Source: Rubripirellula amarantea (GTDB taxonomy: Bacteria > Planctomycetota > Planctomycetia > Pirellulales > Pirellulaceae). Taken from it: a DNA stretch of 64,000 nt. Shown piece after piece: positions 16,052 through 24,796 of the stretch (the first letter of the stretch is position 1; the number at the start of each line of letters is the position of its first letter). A program made the translations under genes and the position numbers. Below the pieces are notes generated by a model, which saw only the letters and a list, made by a program, of their open reading frames with translations, was not told the origin of the DNA and ran no database searches. The stretch spans positions 806,001 to 870,000 of the forward strand of contig NZ_SJPI01000001.1 in NCBI RefSeq assembly GCF_007859865.1, written 5' to 3'.

Positions 16052-17098
16052 ATGCTTGCTGCTACGTCAATGCCGAGGCTCGTCAAACGATGCCCATCGA
16101 ACCGGGCATGGCGGCATTGGTGTGGATCAGAATACGCAGGATCAAGCCGCACCGACCGCCAAGGTTTTACCCTCGTTGAACTTCTCGTCGTGATTGCCAT
16201 CATCGCGATATTGGTTGGGTTGCTATTGCCCGCAGTTCAAGCTGCTCGTGAAGCGGCGAGACGAGTGCAGTGTCAAAACCGGGTCAAACAAATTGGCTTG
16301 GCGATGCACAACTATGAATCAACATACAAAACTCTGCCTTGGGGAGCCAAAGGCGGATGGGGGCAAAGTTGGACGTCCGACATCTTACCGTTCTTGGATC
16401 AAAACCAGATCGCAGCGATCGTTCCGCAAGGCGAACCCGGCTTTGGCAACAACACCACCGTAACCCCCGACGGTAGCCGCTTCCGCGAGCTCGCCAGAAC
16501 GTTGGTCCCCACCTTTCGATGTCCGAGCCAACCTGGACCGACCCACTTCTCACTTGCCGATGATGACATCTCGGGGCGTGCCATTAATTCCTATCTCGGA
16601 AATGCAGGCAGCAATGTCACCCGCAACGGCTACACGTCGTCGCTGACATCGGGGCAGGGGATGGATGATTCCAATGGAGTGCTACGGGTTGCAAATTGCG
16701 TGTCCCGCCCCTGGCTTCCGCCTCAACCCGCAGCCATCAAGTTCAACGCCATTCTCGATGGGCTTACCCACACGGTGCTGGTGGCCGAGACGAAGTACAT
16801 TGATTTCTTCGATTGCGATATCTGCGACCACTACGCTCTTTACCACCCAGAGTTTGATCGCTCGCAGGGTTCAGATTTTTCTGAAGTTCTGTTTTCGATG
16901 TACTACCAAACCAATCGAATTGTCGCGGTCAAACGCGAGCTTGAAATGTCGGCCGGAAGCTATCACCAAGGTGGTGTTCATTCCGTCTTCTGCGATGGCT
17001 CCGTTCACTTCTTAACCGACTCGATGGACGAAAGTGTACGTCGAGCCATCGGGTCGCGAGCTGGCGGTGAACACTATGATCAAACGGCAATCAATTAG
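16052..17098 (+). CDS. DUF1559 type II pseudopilin-like protein
   Basis: Up to 348 aa. The diagnostic prepilin signal is RQGFTLVELLVVIAIIAILV at about residues 36-55, with cleavage expected after Gly38 and the conserved Glu at +5. The helix continues with LLLPAVQAAREAARR. The rest is the DUF1559 domain, ending with GGVHSVFCDGSVHFLTDSM, the H-x-GG...FCDGSVHF block. Such proteins are expanded in planctomycetes and are presumed envelope or fibre components; the role is unknown. The leader is unusually long (37 residues before the Gly), and a second ATG at 16070 would shorten it by six residues. Start confidence is low. Confidence 0.85.
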   Translation: MLAATSMPRLVKRCPSNRAWRHWCGSEYAGSSRTDRQGFTLVELLVVIAIIAILVGLLLPAVQAAREAARRVQCQNRVKQIGLAMHNYESTYKTLPWGAKGGWGQSWTSDILPFLDQNQIAAIVPQGEPGFGNNTTVTPDGSRFRELARTLVPTFRCPSQPGPTHFSLADDDISGRAINSYLGNAGSNVTRNGYTSSLTSGQGMDDSNGVLRVANCVSRPWLPPQPAAIKFNAILDGLTHTVLVAETKYIDFFDCDICDHYALYHPEFDRSQGSDFSEVLFSMYYQTNRIVAVKRELEMSAGSYHQGGVHSVFCDGSVHFLTDSMDESVRRAIGSRAGGEHYDQTAIN

Positions 17099-17150
17099 CG
17101 CGTTCAACTAAGTATCGGTGCAGGATTGAACGGCATTGCTACGTGAGGCC

Positions 17151-17831
17151 TCAGTCCAAAGGCTTGACGCGAAGATTTTTGAAGTACACCTTGCTCATCG
17201 GATCGTGGGCTTGTAACGCGAACGTTCCTTCCCCCAACAATCGCTCAAAGCTTTTGTCAAATGCCTTTTGGTCTTCGGGCTGAGTGTATTGGACCATCGT
17301 CTTGCCGTTGACCTTTAGAGTCACCTCATTTCCCTTGACGATAATCTCTTGTGTGTACCACTGGTTGTCCTGGATACCGTTGGCAGCCAATTGGTCGGCG
17401 TCGACGTTTTCGACCGCGTACAGACTGCTCGTTTTCTTAGGGTCTTTGTGGCTGACATTAACTTGGCATTCGAAACCATACTTCGGCCATCCCGTCGCTT
17501 GATACTTGGTGTGAAAGTAGATCCCGGCGTTGCTTCCCGGTGTCGTCATCACGTCGGCTTTAAAATGAAAGTTCTTCAGCGGTGCAAGTTCGCCGTCGTA
17601 GAACAGGTGGCATCGTTCGCCCTCACAAACCAACATGCCATCAACCACTTGCCATGCATCAGAGTTCTCTTCAGCCTTTTTCCATCCGTTCAGTGACGTT
17701 CCGTCGAAGAGAGAAACGAATCCAGATTCGGCCTCAACGGCGACCGTATTTTCTAACGCCTCCTGGCCTTGTACTGAAACACACAACGGGAAAACGAATA
17801 GCAAGACGCAGCAAAGATTCTTCATCGACAT
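17151..17831 (-). CDS. Exported DUF1080 (3-keto-disaccharide hydrolase-like) protein
   Basis: A 226-aa protein from the ATG at 17831. The frame opens further upstream, but this start gives a clean signal peptide (MSMKNLCCVLLFVFPLCVSV, cleaved near QGQ). The mature domain shows the DUF1080 pattern: FVSLFDGTSLNGWKK, WQVVDGMLVCEG, SNAGIYFHTKY and KVYFKNLRVKPL. The fold is a concanavalin-like jelly roll. Some members hydrolyse 3-keto-glycosides. Such proteins are abundant in planctomycetes and may act on sulfated or marine polysaccharides (inference). It converges with the pseudopilin gene. Confidence 0.88.
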   Translation of the reverse strand: MSMKNLCCVLLFVFPLCVSVQGQEALENTVAVEAESGFVSLFDGTSLNGWKKAEENSDAWQVVDGMLVCEGERCHLFYDGELAPLKNFHFKADVMTTPGSNAGIYFHTKYQATGWPKYGFECQVNVSHKDPKKTSSLYAVENVDADQLAANGIQDNQWYTQEIIVKGNEVTLKVNGKTMVQYTQPEDQKAFDKSFERLLGEGTFALQAHDPMSKVYFKNLRVKPLD

Positions 17832-17880
17832 GGTGGGATAGTTGGTTGGAGGGAACGCCGACTCGATGAGTCGTGTGGGC

Positions 17881-17921
17881 AAAAAAAAAATCGCTGTCTG
17901 AATCATAATTCAGACAGCGAT
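17881..17921 (-). terminator. Intrinsic terminator of the small cytochrome gene
   Basis: A perfect 14-bp stem (ATCGCTGTCTGAAT at 17890-17903 with its complement at 17908-17921) closes a 4-nt loop. On the minus strand it is followed by a run of Ts (complement of A at 17881-17890). It lies 58 nt after the cytochrome stop and points the right way to end that transcript. Confidence 0.93.
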
Positions 17922-17979
17922 CGTGATGTTGGACTTCCAAGCGAGCCGTTGTGATGTATTTCCTTCGTGATCGAAGAAC

Positions 17980-18375
17980 TTACAGTCCAGCGTCAGTGGC
18001 TGGCAACTCGTGGGCTTCGATCTTCTCGCCGAACTTCTTGCCGTCGGCGCTTTCCTTCTCGTTAGCTTTCTTGAAGCCTTCGAGGATCTTAGCTTTGGCC
18101 TCTTCTGGATTTTCTTTCAGGTAGTCCTTCGGAAAGTCTTCCTTCTTCAAGAACTCATGAACCGCCTTGCCATACTCGTTGCGAGCCTTCTTCTTGTCGG
18201 GGTGATCTTTGACGTGGCAAACGTTGCAGTTGACCTTCTTAACTTCCTTGTAGAAGGCTTCATTGCCATCTTTGGGTGCGAACTCGTTCTTCCATTGCTT
18301 GCCAAACTCGGGGGTTGCCATCGCAGTGGTTGCGAAGCCAATCGAACATGCCAACAAAATGACCAATCGTTTCAT
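17980..18375 (-). CDS. Small exported c-type cytochrome-like protein
   Basis: A 131-aa protein. The signal peptide is residues 1-20 (MKRLVILLACSIGFATTAMA). A single haem-attachment motif CNVCH lies at 50-54. The C-terminal half is very rich in Lys and Glu and has no obvious Met axial ligand in the usual context. It may be a one-haem electron carrier in the periplasm-like compartment. The start is supported by GGAGAG 5 nt upstream (complement of 18381-18386), and an excellent terminator follows, so it is likely a single-gene, well-expressed unit. Confidence 0.8.
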   Translation of the reverse strand: MKRLVILLACSIGFATTAMATPEFGKQWKNEFAPKDGNEAFYKEVKKVNCNVCHVKDHPDKKKARNEYGKAVHEFLKKEDFPKDYLKENPEEAKAKILEGFKKANEKESADGKKFGEKIEAHELPATDAGL

Positions 18376-18681
18376 TCATTCTCTCCAGTGGAGTAGGTTT
18401 GGTTGAGAACCCCGAACTACGTAATCCCGGTCTCGTTCAAAGAGGGTTTTCAATACTTGGGGATTTTCAAAAAAGGTAGGCGTCAAACGGGAGGTAGATG
18501 ACTCAAAGATTGTGATCGTAGTGAAGACAACGTCAATCCATTGGATGACCGGTTTCTGACGATCAAAACACAATTCATCGACCGCTAAGGTGGGAAAAGC
18601 GGGATTTTCACCTCCCGCCCTGAGACCTAATTAAGCCTGCCTGACCCCAAATGTCAAATCTAGCAAATTGAATACCGTAAC
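18376..18681. other. 306-bp stretch between kinase and cytochrome genes
   Basis: The only assigned element is the cytochrome ribosome-binding site GGAGAG (complement of 18381-18386). The rest should hold the cytochrome promoter. I saw no RNA gene and no T-rich hairpin that would terminate it. Confidence 0.4.
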
Positions 18682-21651
18682 TCAGCGGGGTTTGAAAACC
18701 CGTTCCCGTGACGAAGCACCGGGTCCGAATCGAGAAACTAGAGGCGGCAAAGGCAGTGATTTTTCGTCAAATCCCGGCGTCAAAGTCTCGTCCTGACGAT
18801 AGTCCGCCGGGCGATGAAGGCTAAAGGGACCATCGGGCAAACCGCCCAACGACCAAAGGACATTCCACCGCGGAAGGTTTTCATCCATCCAGTCGCGTGG
18901 CTCTTGAGCCAGCACACTTGTCGGAGTCGTTACCACTTGCCCATCCGCAAAGGTCAATCGAAGGATCGGGTCCACTAGTGTCGGTTGAACAACATACGCA
19001 TTGGATGATCCCTCCATTCGCAGCACCGCGCCTTCGCCACTGGCACTGATACTGGAATCTCTGATGGCCGAACCGATGACGCCGTCAGTACCGACCGACA
19101 ACGGTACGTTAATGAACTCGAATTGTGGTTCGCCTGGGTCAACGATAAAGACACTGTTGCGGGCAATGCGATAAATCGAGAACGGATAGGAACCACTGAC
19201 TCCTAGTCGAACCCGCCCGATGCCTGCCGAAGCTCTCGCGGTAACACGTGACAGCGAAAGTTTCATCGGACCAGAACTAGTCGTTAGCTCTTCACGTGCG
19301 CCCGACGTATCGATCATGTACCGAGTCACTGCCATAAGGCCGTTATCCCAGTTCAACCACAAACGCGCCGCGTAGTCCATGTGGATCATCGTCATTTGAC
19401 CACGCACAATCACATTGCTCAGATCCAACTCCACTAACGGGAACGGATCTGAACTGCTGGACCGACGCTGTGCCGCGGTTGGCAATTTTTCAGGATCGGT
19501 GACGTAATCAAACGCATAAACTTCATCTCGGAGCGCGGAATTGTTGACGGTGATCGTGCACTGGCTCATCCGCGTTTGGCTGCGCGGTCCCAATTCGAAC
19601 AGCGAACCACCATCGACTTCACCTTCGGGGACATCCCAAACAAAGTGAACGCCCTCGAACGCAATAATACTTGATCCTAACGAACACATCGCCGGTCGCT
19701 GCATGGCGACCACATCGTTTGAGTCAAATTCAATCACGGTTCCGCCGACCGACGAGAAGACACGCATGTTGTCCGTGTTGATCTTCAATGGTGAGCTGAC
19801 GATTTGCGAACTGGCGAGTTCAATTTGCTCAAGTTGATATCGGTTCGCAATGTCGACGGCTTGTTGCAACGACGTCAATCGCAATTCACCAGCGCCCACT
19901 TTGCGAAGTGACGCTGCCCCCGAAACACCGAAGACTCGTATTCGTTCCGGCACAAACTCAATACCCATTTCATCGAACAAGCGATCGCCATCGTCGATGA
20001 TCCTTGTCGATTCCGCTCCGATCACCTTACTTGTTTCGCTAAGGATCGATGTACTGCTATCGCGTGAACTGCTATCGAGTGGACTTCCCGATTCAGCCAT
20101 CGCTACCGCTGATCGAGAAGCATCCGCCGACGGGCGGGCTTGAGGGTCCGACAAGGTTTCGGGAAATGGAAGCGCCGACGGGGACTCTGTTTGAAGATTC
20201 GAGTTCGTCAAAGAATCGCTCGCAGGCCCCACTGACACGCCACCATTTGCAGCCGAAGCGGTCATCGCAGATTCTGAAAACGGTGAGTCTGCCGAACCGC
20301 GCACGGCATCCCTGGCTGCCGAATCAGAACTTGTCTTGTTTTCAAGTTCCGACATGATCAGGCGATTGGGCACATTGGGGATGCTGATGTCGGCTCGCGA
20401 TACCGCGGATTCCAAATGCAACCAACCAGCTATCACCAGCAATAACAAAACAGCCGCCGCCCAAGGGAAGTGCTGTTCGAGCCGTGACAGCAGTGAATGA
20501 GGCCGCTCGGCACCCAAAGCACCAAGGCCACCGGATCCGAGCGTTAACGACAGGTTCAAATTGTCCCGAACAGCCACTTCTCGAAGATCAGCGATCAGGT
20601 CCGCAGAGTTCTGATAGCGCCGGGCAGGCTTCTTAGCCAGCATCTTTTCGATGACGGCAGCCAGGTTGGTGGATACCTCGCTTCGCAACTCGCGTGGATT
20701 CGGTGACGGCGAGCTTTCGTGATTCAGTAACTTTTGCAACATCGTTCCACCGGGATACGGCGGACTGCCCGTGAGCATGAAGTAAAGAGTGCAGCCGAGC
20801 GAATAGATGTCGCTGCGCAAGTCCGCGTCCCGCGGATTCTGGGCTTGTTCAGGTGAGATGTAATCGAACGTTCCCAACGTGACGCCACTGGCCGTCATGT
20901 CCTCGCTGAGATCTAGGTTTTCACTTCGAGCAAGTCCCATGTCGACAAGCTTGATGGTGCCTTCACTGCTGATCAAAACGTTTGATGGCTTGACGTCGCG
21001 ATGAACGATACCGCGATCCGCCGTATGTTGAAGTGCATCGGCTAACTGAGCGGTATAAAAAACAGCTTCATCGATCGGCAGCACACCATTGCTATTGACC
21101 CAATCACGAATGTTCGTGCCCTCGACATACTCAAAAACAATGTAGTGCCACTGCGCGCGATTGCCCGCTCCAAACACTTTGGCGATCTGAGGGTGGTCGA
21201 GCTTGGCGGCACTTTGCGATTCGTTTCGAAACCGGCGTTGCAGTTCCGGATCGTCACCAACGAAGGGTATGACCTTGATAGCGACCGTGCGATCGAGTTG
21301 TTCATCATGCGCACGAAACACAGCGCCCATGCCGCCACCACCGATCAATGCGTCGATGCGAAAGTGATCGAGATGCTGCCCTACTAAAACTTGTGCGACC
21401 GCGGCGGGCGTTTGGCGTCGGTTATCCGAGTTCGCTGGTGAATGACTTTTGACAGACGAAGCACGAATTACCGTCTGGGCGTCTTCGAGAATTTCTTGGC
21501 CATCATTTCCAAGTGGCGATTCAAGATGTTCGGGTTGTGCCGGTGGTAGGGCCGCTTTCGCAGTCGCGTCATCGGGCAGCGGCAGATCATTATCGGCCGA
21601 TCTTGGAATCGTCGATCCGTCGGTTCGTGGAAAAGAAGGGTCCGAAGCCAT
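18682..21651 (-). CDS. Membrane Ser/Thr protein kinase with large outer domain
   Basis: A 989-aa protein. A disordered N-terminus (1-95) precedes a PknB-type kinase domain (about 97-360): Gly-rich loop LIGGGGMGAVF at 102-112, catalytic Lys126 in VAIKVI, HRDVKPSNV at 217-225 with Asp219, metal-binding DMG at 237-239 in place of DFG, and SPEQA at 266-270. One membrane segment lies at about 397-411. The outer region has a Ser/Ala-rich linker (about 420-560), then a beta-rich domain with inflected repeats such as IVSSPLKINTDNMRVFSSVG, suggesting a right-handed beta-helix. It probably senses envelope signals and phosphorylates cytoplasmic targets (inference). Confidence 0.92.
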   Translation of the reverse strand: MASDPSFPRTDGSTIPRSADNDLPLPDDATAKAALPPAQPEHLESPLGNDGQEILEDAQTVIRASSVKSHSPANSDNRRQTPAAVAQVLVGQHLDHFRIDALIGGGGMGAVFRAHDEQLDRTVAIKVIPFVGDDPELQRRFRNESQSAAKLDHPQIAKVFGAGNRAQWHYIVFEYVEGTNIRDWVNSNGVLPIDEAVFYTAQLADALQHTADRGIVHRDVKPSNVLISSEGTIKLVDMGLARSENLDLSEDMTASGVTLGTFDYISPEQAQNPRDADLRSDIYSLGCTLYFMLTGSPPYPGGTMLQKLLNHESSPSPNPRELRSEVSTNLAAVIEKMLAKKPARRYQNSADLIADLREVAVRDNLNLSLTLGSGGLGALGAERPHSLLSRLEQHFPWAAAVLLLLVIAGWLHLESAVSRADISIPNVPNRLIMSELENKTSSDSAARDAVRGSADSPFSESAMTASAANGGVSVGPASDSLTNSNLQTESPSALPFPETLSDPQARPSADASRSAVAMAESGSPLDSSSRDSSTSILSETSKVIGAESTRIIDDGDRLFDEMGIEFVPERIRVFGVSGAASLRKVGAGELRLTSLQQAVDIANRYQLEQIELASSQIVSSPLKINTDNMRVFSSVGGTVIEFDSNDVVAMQRPAMCSLGSSIIAFEGVHFVWDVPEGEVDGGSLFELGPRSQTRMSQCTITVNNSALRDEVYAFDYVTDPEKLPTAAQRRSSSSDPFPLVELDLSNVIVRGQMTMIHMDYAARLWLNWDNGLMAVTRYMIDTSGAREELTTSSGPMKLSLSRVTARASAGIGRVRLGVSGSYPFSIYRIARNSVFIVDPGEPQFEFINVPLSVGTDGVIGSAIRDSSISASGEGAVLRMEGSSNAYVVQPTLVDPILRLTFADGQVVTTPTSVLAQEPRDWMDENLPRWNVLWSLGGLPDGPFSLHRPADYRQDETLTPGFDEKSLPLPPLVSRFGPGASSRERVFKPR

Positions 21652-21972
21652 GAAAGGATCGCTATTTTGGACTGCTGCGAATGCAGAAAGACAAGACGAC
21701 GTCGGGTCGACACCGTGCCTTTAGTCTAATTCGCATGCCAAATCTGGTCAATCAAACCGTCCCTGATCACCAACGACCCGATCTGCGTCAAATGGCCTCA
21801 GCCGTATTTAAAAACACGAATCAAAAACACAATCGAATCGACACATCTTGTGACTTGCCACTTCTTTGCCGATCGCCCGCTATCACTCAAAGCGTGATAA
21901 AGTAGCACCAGAGCCTTGGCCACAAGTTTGCTCAGTGCCAAGGTGGGAAATCAATCGGCAGGAGCTTGCATC
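21652..21972. other. 321-bp divergent control region between kinase and pyrophosphatase genes
   Basis: A perfect inverted repeat TATCAC/GTGATA with a 7-nt spacer lies at 21881-21899, 74 bp before the pyrophosphatase ATG. It could be an operator or a small RNA hairpin. No gene was seen. An in-frame TTG at 21916 is not favoured as a start. Confidence 0.45.
21960..21965 (+). promoter_or_regulatory. Ribosome-binding site selecting the hppA start
   Basis: AGGAGC lies 7 nt before the ATG at 21973. This makes that ATG, rather than the upstream in-frame TTG at 21916, the likely start, and it places the first membrane helix directly at the N-terminus. Confidence 0.75.
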
Positions 21973-24447
21973 ATGATGGCTGTGATTGTTCTGGGGTTAG
22001 CGTTCGCGGCATCAGCCTTGGCCTTGTTTTGGGCCAGGCGATTCTTTGTCGAAATGATGAGTGCCGACGAAGGCACTGAGCTGATGCGTGAAATCGCGGA
22101 AAGCGTTCGCCAGGGCTCTGATGCCTATTTGCGACAACAAAACCGCGTGGTTGCCATCGTGTTTGTGCTGGTGGCCATTTTATTGAGCGTGGCAGCCTTT
22201 GGCATGAACGTCATCGGACCCTATGTGCCGATCGCTTTTTTGACCGGCGGCTTTTTTAGCGGTTTGGCAGGTTGGTTTGGAATGCGCACCGCCACTCAAG
22301 CGAGCGGACGAACCGCAGCAGCGGCTCGCATCTCTCTCAACGACGGATTGCAAATCGCATTTCGCAGCGGCGCCGTGATGGGGCTTACCGTGGTTGGGCT
22401 CGGCTTGCTCTACATCACCGTATGGTTTGTGGTTTTGTATTACTGCGTTCCGCTGTGGAGCGACACACCGATGACTTTGGCCGAGATTAGCGTCGCAATG
22501 CTTTCGTTTGGAATGGGAGCAAGTGCGCAGGCACTATTCGCAAGAGTGGGCGGCGGCATCTTCACCAAGGCGGCGGATGTGGGCGCCGACTTGGTCGGTA
22601 AAGTGGAACAAAGCATGGCGGAGGATTCACCTCGCAACCCCGCGACGATTGCGGACAACGTGGGCGACAACGTCGGTGACGTCGCCGGCATGGGCGCGGA
22701 TTTGTACGAATCGTATTGCGGATCCATCCTAGCGGCATCTGCGCTAGGGGTTGCTGCGATGAGCCAACTATCTGAACTCCCGGAAGGCATGGATACCACA
22801 ACGGCACAATTGCAGGGCCTGCTACTTCCCATCGCGATTGCTGCCGCCGGGATCCCTTTGTCGATGATTGGTGTGTTCGCGGTCAAAGCGGGCGACCAAC
22901 TATCGCAAAAGTCGCTGCTTCATTCACTCGCTCGTGGAATCAACCGATCGACGTTGTTGGTCGTCATTGCCTCGATCATCGTTACGTACTTTTTGATGCC
23001 CGCCATTCCAGGAACACTCTTGTTCGGGTTCCTGCCGGGCATTTCCTGCAGCATTGTGATTGGATTATTGGCGGGCTGGTTAATCGGCCAGTGGACTGAG
23101 CGAGTGACGAGCGATGAATACACTTCGACTCAAAAGTTAGCTGAACAGGCGGAAACGGGATCGGCAACAATCCTGATCAATGGAATCGCCGATGGCATGA
23201 TGAGCACGTGGGCTCCGGTGGTCGTGATTTGCGCAGCGATGTTGGCTTCATTCGGATTTGCCACCGGCGGACAGTTCAACGAACCAACCTTCTTTTCTCT
23301 TGGTCTGTACGGTGTCGGCATCGCAGCTGTGGGAATGCTTAGCACACTTGGAATTACTTTGGCGACGGATGCCTATGGGCCAATCGCTGACAACGCGGGC
23401 GGCAATGCTGAAATGTCAGGACTCGAATCCACCGTTCGCGCTCGCACCGACGCCTTGGATAGTTTGGGCAACACGACCGCAGCCACCGGTAAAGGATTCG
23501 CCATCGGATCCGCCGCACTAACCGCATTGGCACTCCTCGCGGCGTACGTCGAGAGTGTTCGTGATGGATTTGTGCGTTGGGGAGACGAGGTGGCAATGGA
23601 GGAAACCGCAGACGGGCTCTATCGAGTCTCGCCACAAATCTTGGTTCAAAAGCGGGGCGAAACAAACCAAACCTACTTGATCCTTGAACCCTCTGCGGAT
23701 CGATCAGTGGAACATCGAGAATGGAAAGCAGCAGCGAACGGAAAGATAGACGATAGCGTTGCCGAACTCCCCGGGACAAACCACTTTGGCAAACTGTTCA
23801 CCAATGACGCGATGATTGTCTCGGCTAAGGACGCGAGCTTGCGTGATTTCTTAACGTTCTATGACGCGACTTTGATTAACCCACGTGTGCTAATTGGAAC
23901 GTTTCTGGGCGCGATGAGTGCGTTTTTGTTCTGCGCATTGACCATGAAATCGGTAGGTCGAGCGGCCCAAGGAATGGTGCTGGAAGTGCGAAGGCAGTTT
24001 GTCGAAAATCCTGGAATCCTCGATGGAACAGCGAAGCCCGATTATGAACGCCCGGTTTCGATCAGCACCAAGGCTGCTCAACGCGAGATGATTCTGCCCA
24101 GCGTGATTGGATTGACGTTGCCGATCGGAACCGGATTGATTCTGGGAGTCGCTGGAGTTCTCGGATTGTTGACCGGTTGCCTCACCGCAGGCTTTTGTCT
24201 TGCCGTGTTCATGGCCAACAGCGGTGGTTCATGGGACAACGCCAAAAAGTACATTGAAGCCGGCCATCACGGCGGCAAAGGTAGCGACGCTCACAAAGCG
24301 GCTATCGTCGGCGACACAGTTGGTGATCCCTTCAAAGACACTTCCGGACCAAGCCTCAACATCTTGATCAAGTTAATGAGCATGGTCAGTGTCGTTGTCG
24401 CCGGTTTGGTGGTGCGGTACTCACTCGTTTCGCTGGGGTGGTTCTGA
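21973..24447 (+). CDS. hppA: Membrane-bound ion-pumping pyrophosphatase
   Basis: An 824-aa integral membrane enzyme that couples pyrophosphate hydrolysis to H+ or Na+ pumping. Catalytic motifs are [31 protein letters not shown] and [18 protein letters not shown]. The stretch [18 protein letters not shown] has Ala where K+-independent enzymes have Lys, so it should be the K+-dependent type. The ion pumped cannot be told from what I can see. Near the C-terminus are [12 protein letters not shown] and [20 protein letters not shown]. It is about 100 aa longer than typical (around 700) because of a soluble, charged insert at roughly residues 530-630. The stop codon lies inside a 20-bp tandem repeat. 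Confidence 0.95.
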   Translation: MMAVIVLGLAFAASALALFWARRFFVEMMSADEGTELMREIAESVRQGSDAYLRQQNRVVAIVFVLVAILLSVAAFGMNVIGPYVPIAFLTGGFFSGLAGWFGMRTATQASGRTAAAARISLNDGLQIAFRSGAVMGLTVVGLGLLYITVWFVVLYYCVPLWSDTPMTLAEISVAMLSFGMGASAQALFARVGGGIFTKAADVGADLVGKVEQSMAEDSPRNPATIADNVGDNVGDVAGMGADLYESYCGSILAASALGVAAMSQLSELPEGMDTTTAQLQGLLLPIAIAAAGIPLSMIGVFAVKAGDQLSQKSLLHSLARGINRSTLLVVIASIIVTYFLMPAIPGTLLFGFLPGISCSIVIGLLAGWLIGQWTERVTSDEYTSTQKLAEQAETGSATILINGIADGMMSTWAPVVVICAAMLASFGFATGGQFNEPTFFSLGLYGVGIAAVGMLSTLGITLATDAYGPIADNAGGNAEMSGLESTVRARTDALDSLGNTTAATGKGFAIGSAALTALALLAAYVESVRDGFVRWGDEVAMEETADGLYRVSPQILVQKRGETNQTYLILEPSADRSVEHREWKAAANGKIDDSVAELPGTNHFGKLFTNDAMIVSAKDASLRDFLTFYDATLINPRVLIGTFLGAMSAFLFCALTMKSVGRAAQGMVLEVRRQFVENPGILDGTAKPDYERPVSISTKAAQREMILPSVIGLTLPIGTGLILGVAGVLGLLTGCLTAGFCLAVFMANSGGSWDNAKKYIEAGHHGGKGSDAHKAAIVGDTVGDPFKDTSGPSLNILIKLMSMVSVVVAGLVVRYSLVSLGWF

Positions 24448-24495
24448 TCAATCGCGGGTGGTTCTGATGGATCAAGGCTGGTTCTGATCAACTCA
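24436..24495. repeat. Three 20-bp tandem units across the hppA stop codon
   Basis: Units of 20 bp begin at 24436, 24456 and 24476. Each contains GGTTCTGAT or a close match, and the first includes the last codons of hppA (Trp-Phe-stop). A weaker fourth copy lies at about 24500-24515. The array fills much of the gap between hppA and the convergent small zinc protein. Confidence 0.85.
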
Positions 24496-24540
24496 ACAAC
24501 TCTGGATCTGATCAACACAGTCCAGCACCGAATCGAATGC

Positions 24541-24732
24541 CTAGTTGAGGTCTTGTTCCGCTTCGGCCCAAACGCGAGGTTCGTCCTCGTCCCACTCGAC
24601 ATGGATCACGCTTGGATTGCAGCATACGGGGCAATCTTCCACGTAGGATTGGCTACGGCCAGCGACTGGATCCAGCGGGATGACAATTTCTTCGCCGCAA
24701 CTATCGCAAATGTAGGTCGCTTCGTCTTGCAT
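24541..24732 (-). CDS. CPXCG-type cysteine-rich small protein
   Basis: A 63-aa protein from the ATG at 24732. It has CDSCGEEI and, about 30 residues later, [16 protein letters not shown], giving two CxxC pairs for one zinc ion. The tail is acidic. This fits the CPXCG cysteine-rich family, whose function is unknown. The frame extends upstream to ATGs at 24798 and 24810, but those would collide with the divergent recQ start at 24797, and family members begin close to the first CxxC. It converges with hppA. Confidence 0.78.
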   Translation of the reverse strand: MQDEATYICDSCGEEIVIPLDPVAGRSQSYVEDCPVCCNPSVIHVEWDEDEPRVWAEAEQDLN

Positions 24733-24796
24733 CTTGTAAACCCTATACTGGTGGCCGAATTCGAATCCGTCTGTATCTATTGCATCGTGTATCGTC

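Noticed and set aside
24436-24515. Possible CRISPR or attachment site from the 20-bp repeats
   Set aside because: Units are directly adjacent with no spacers, and no integrase or cas gene is near.
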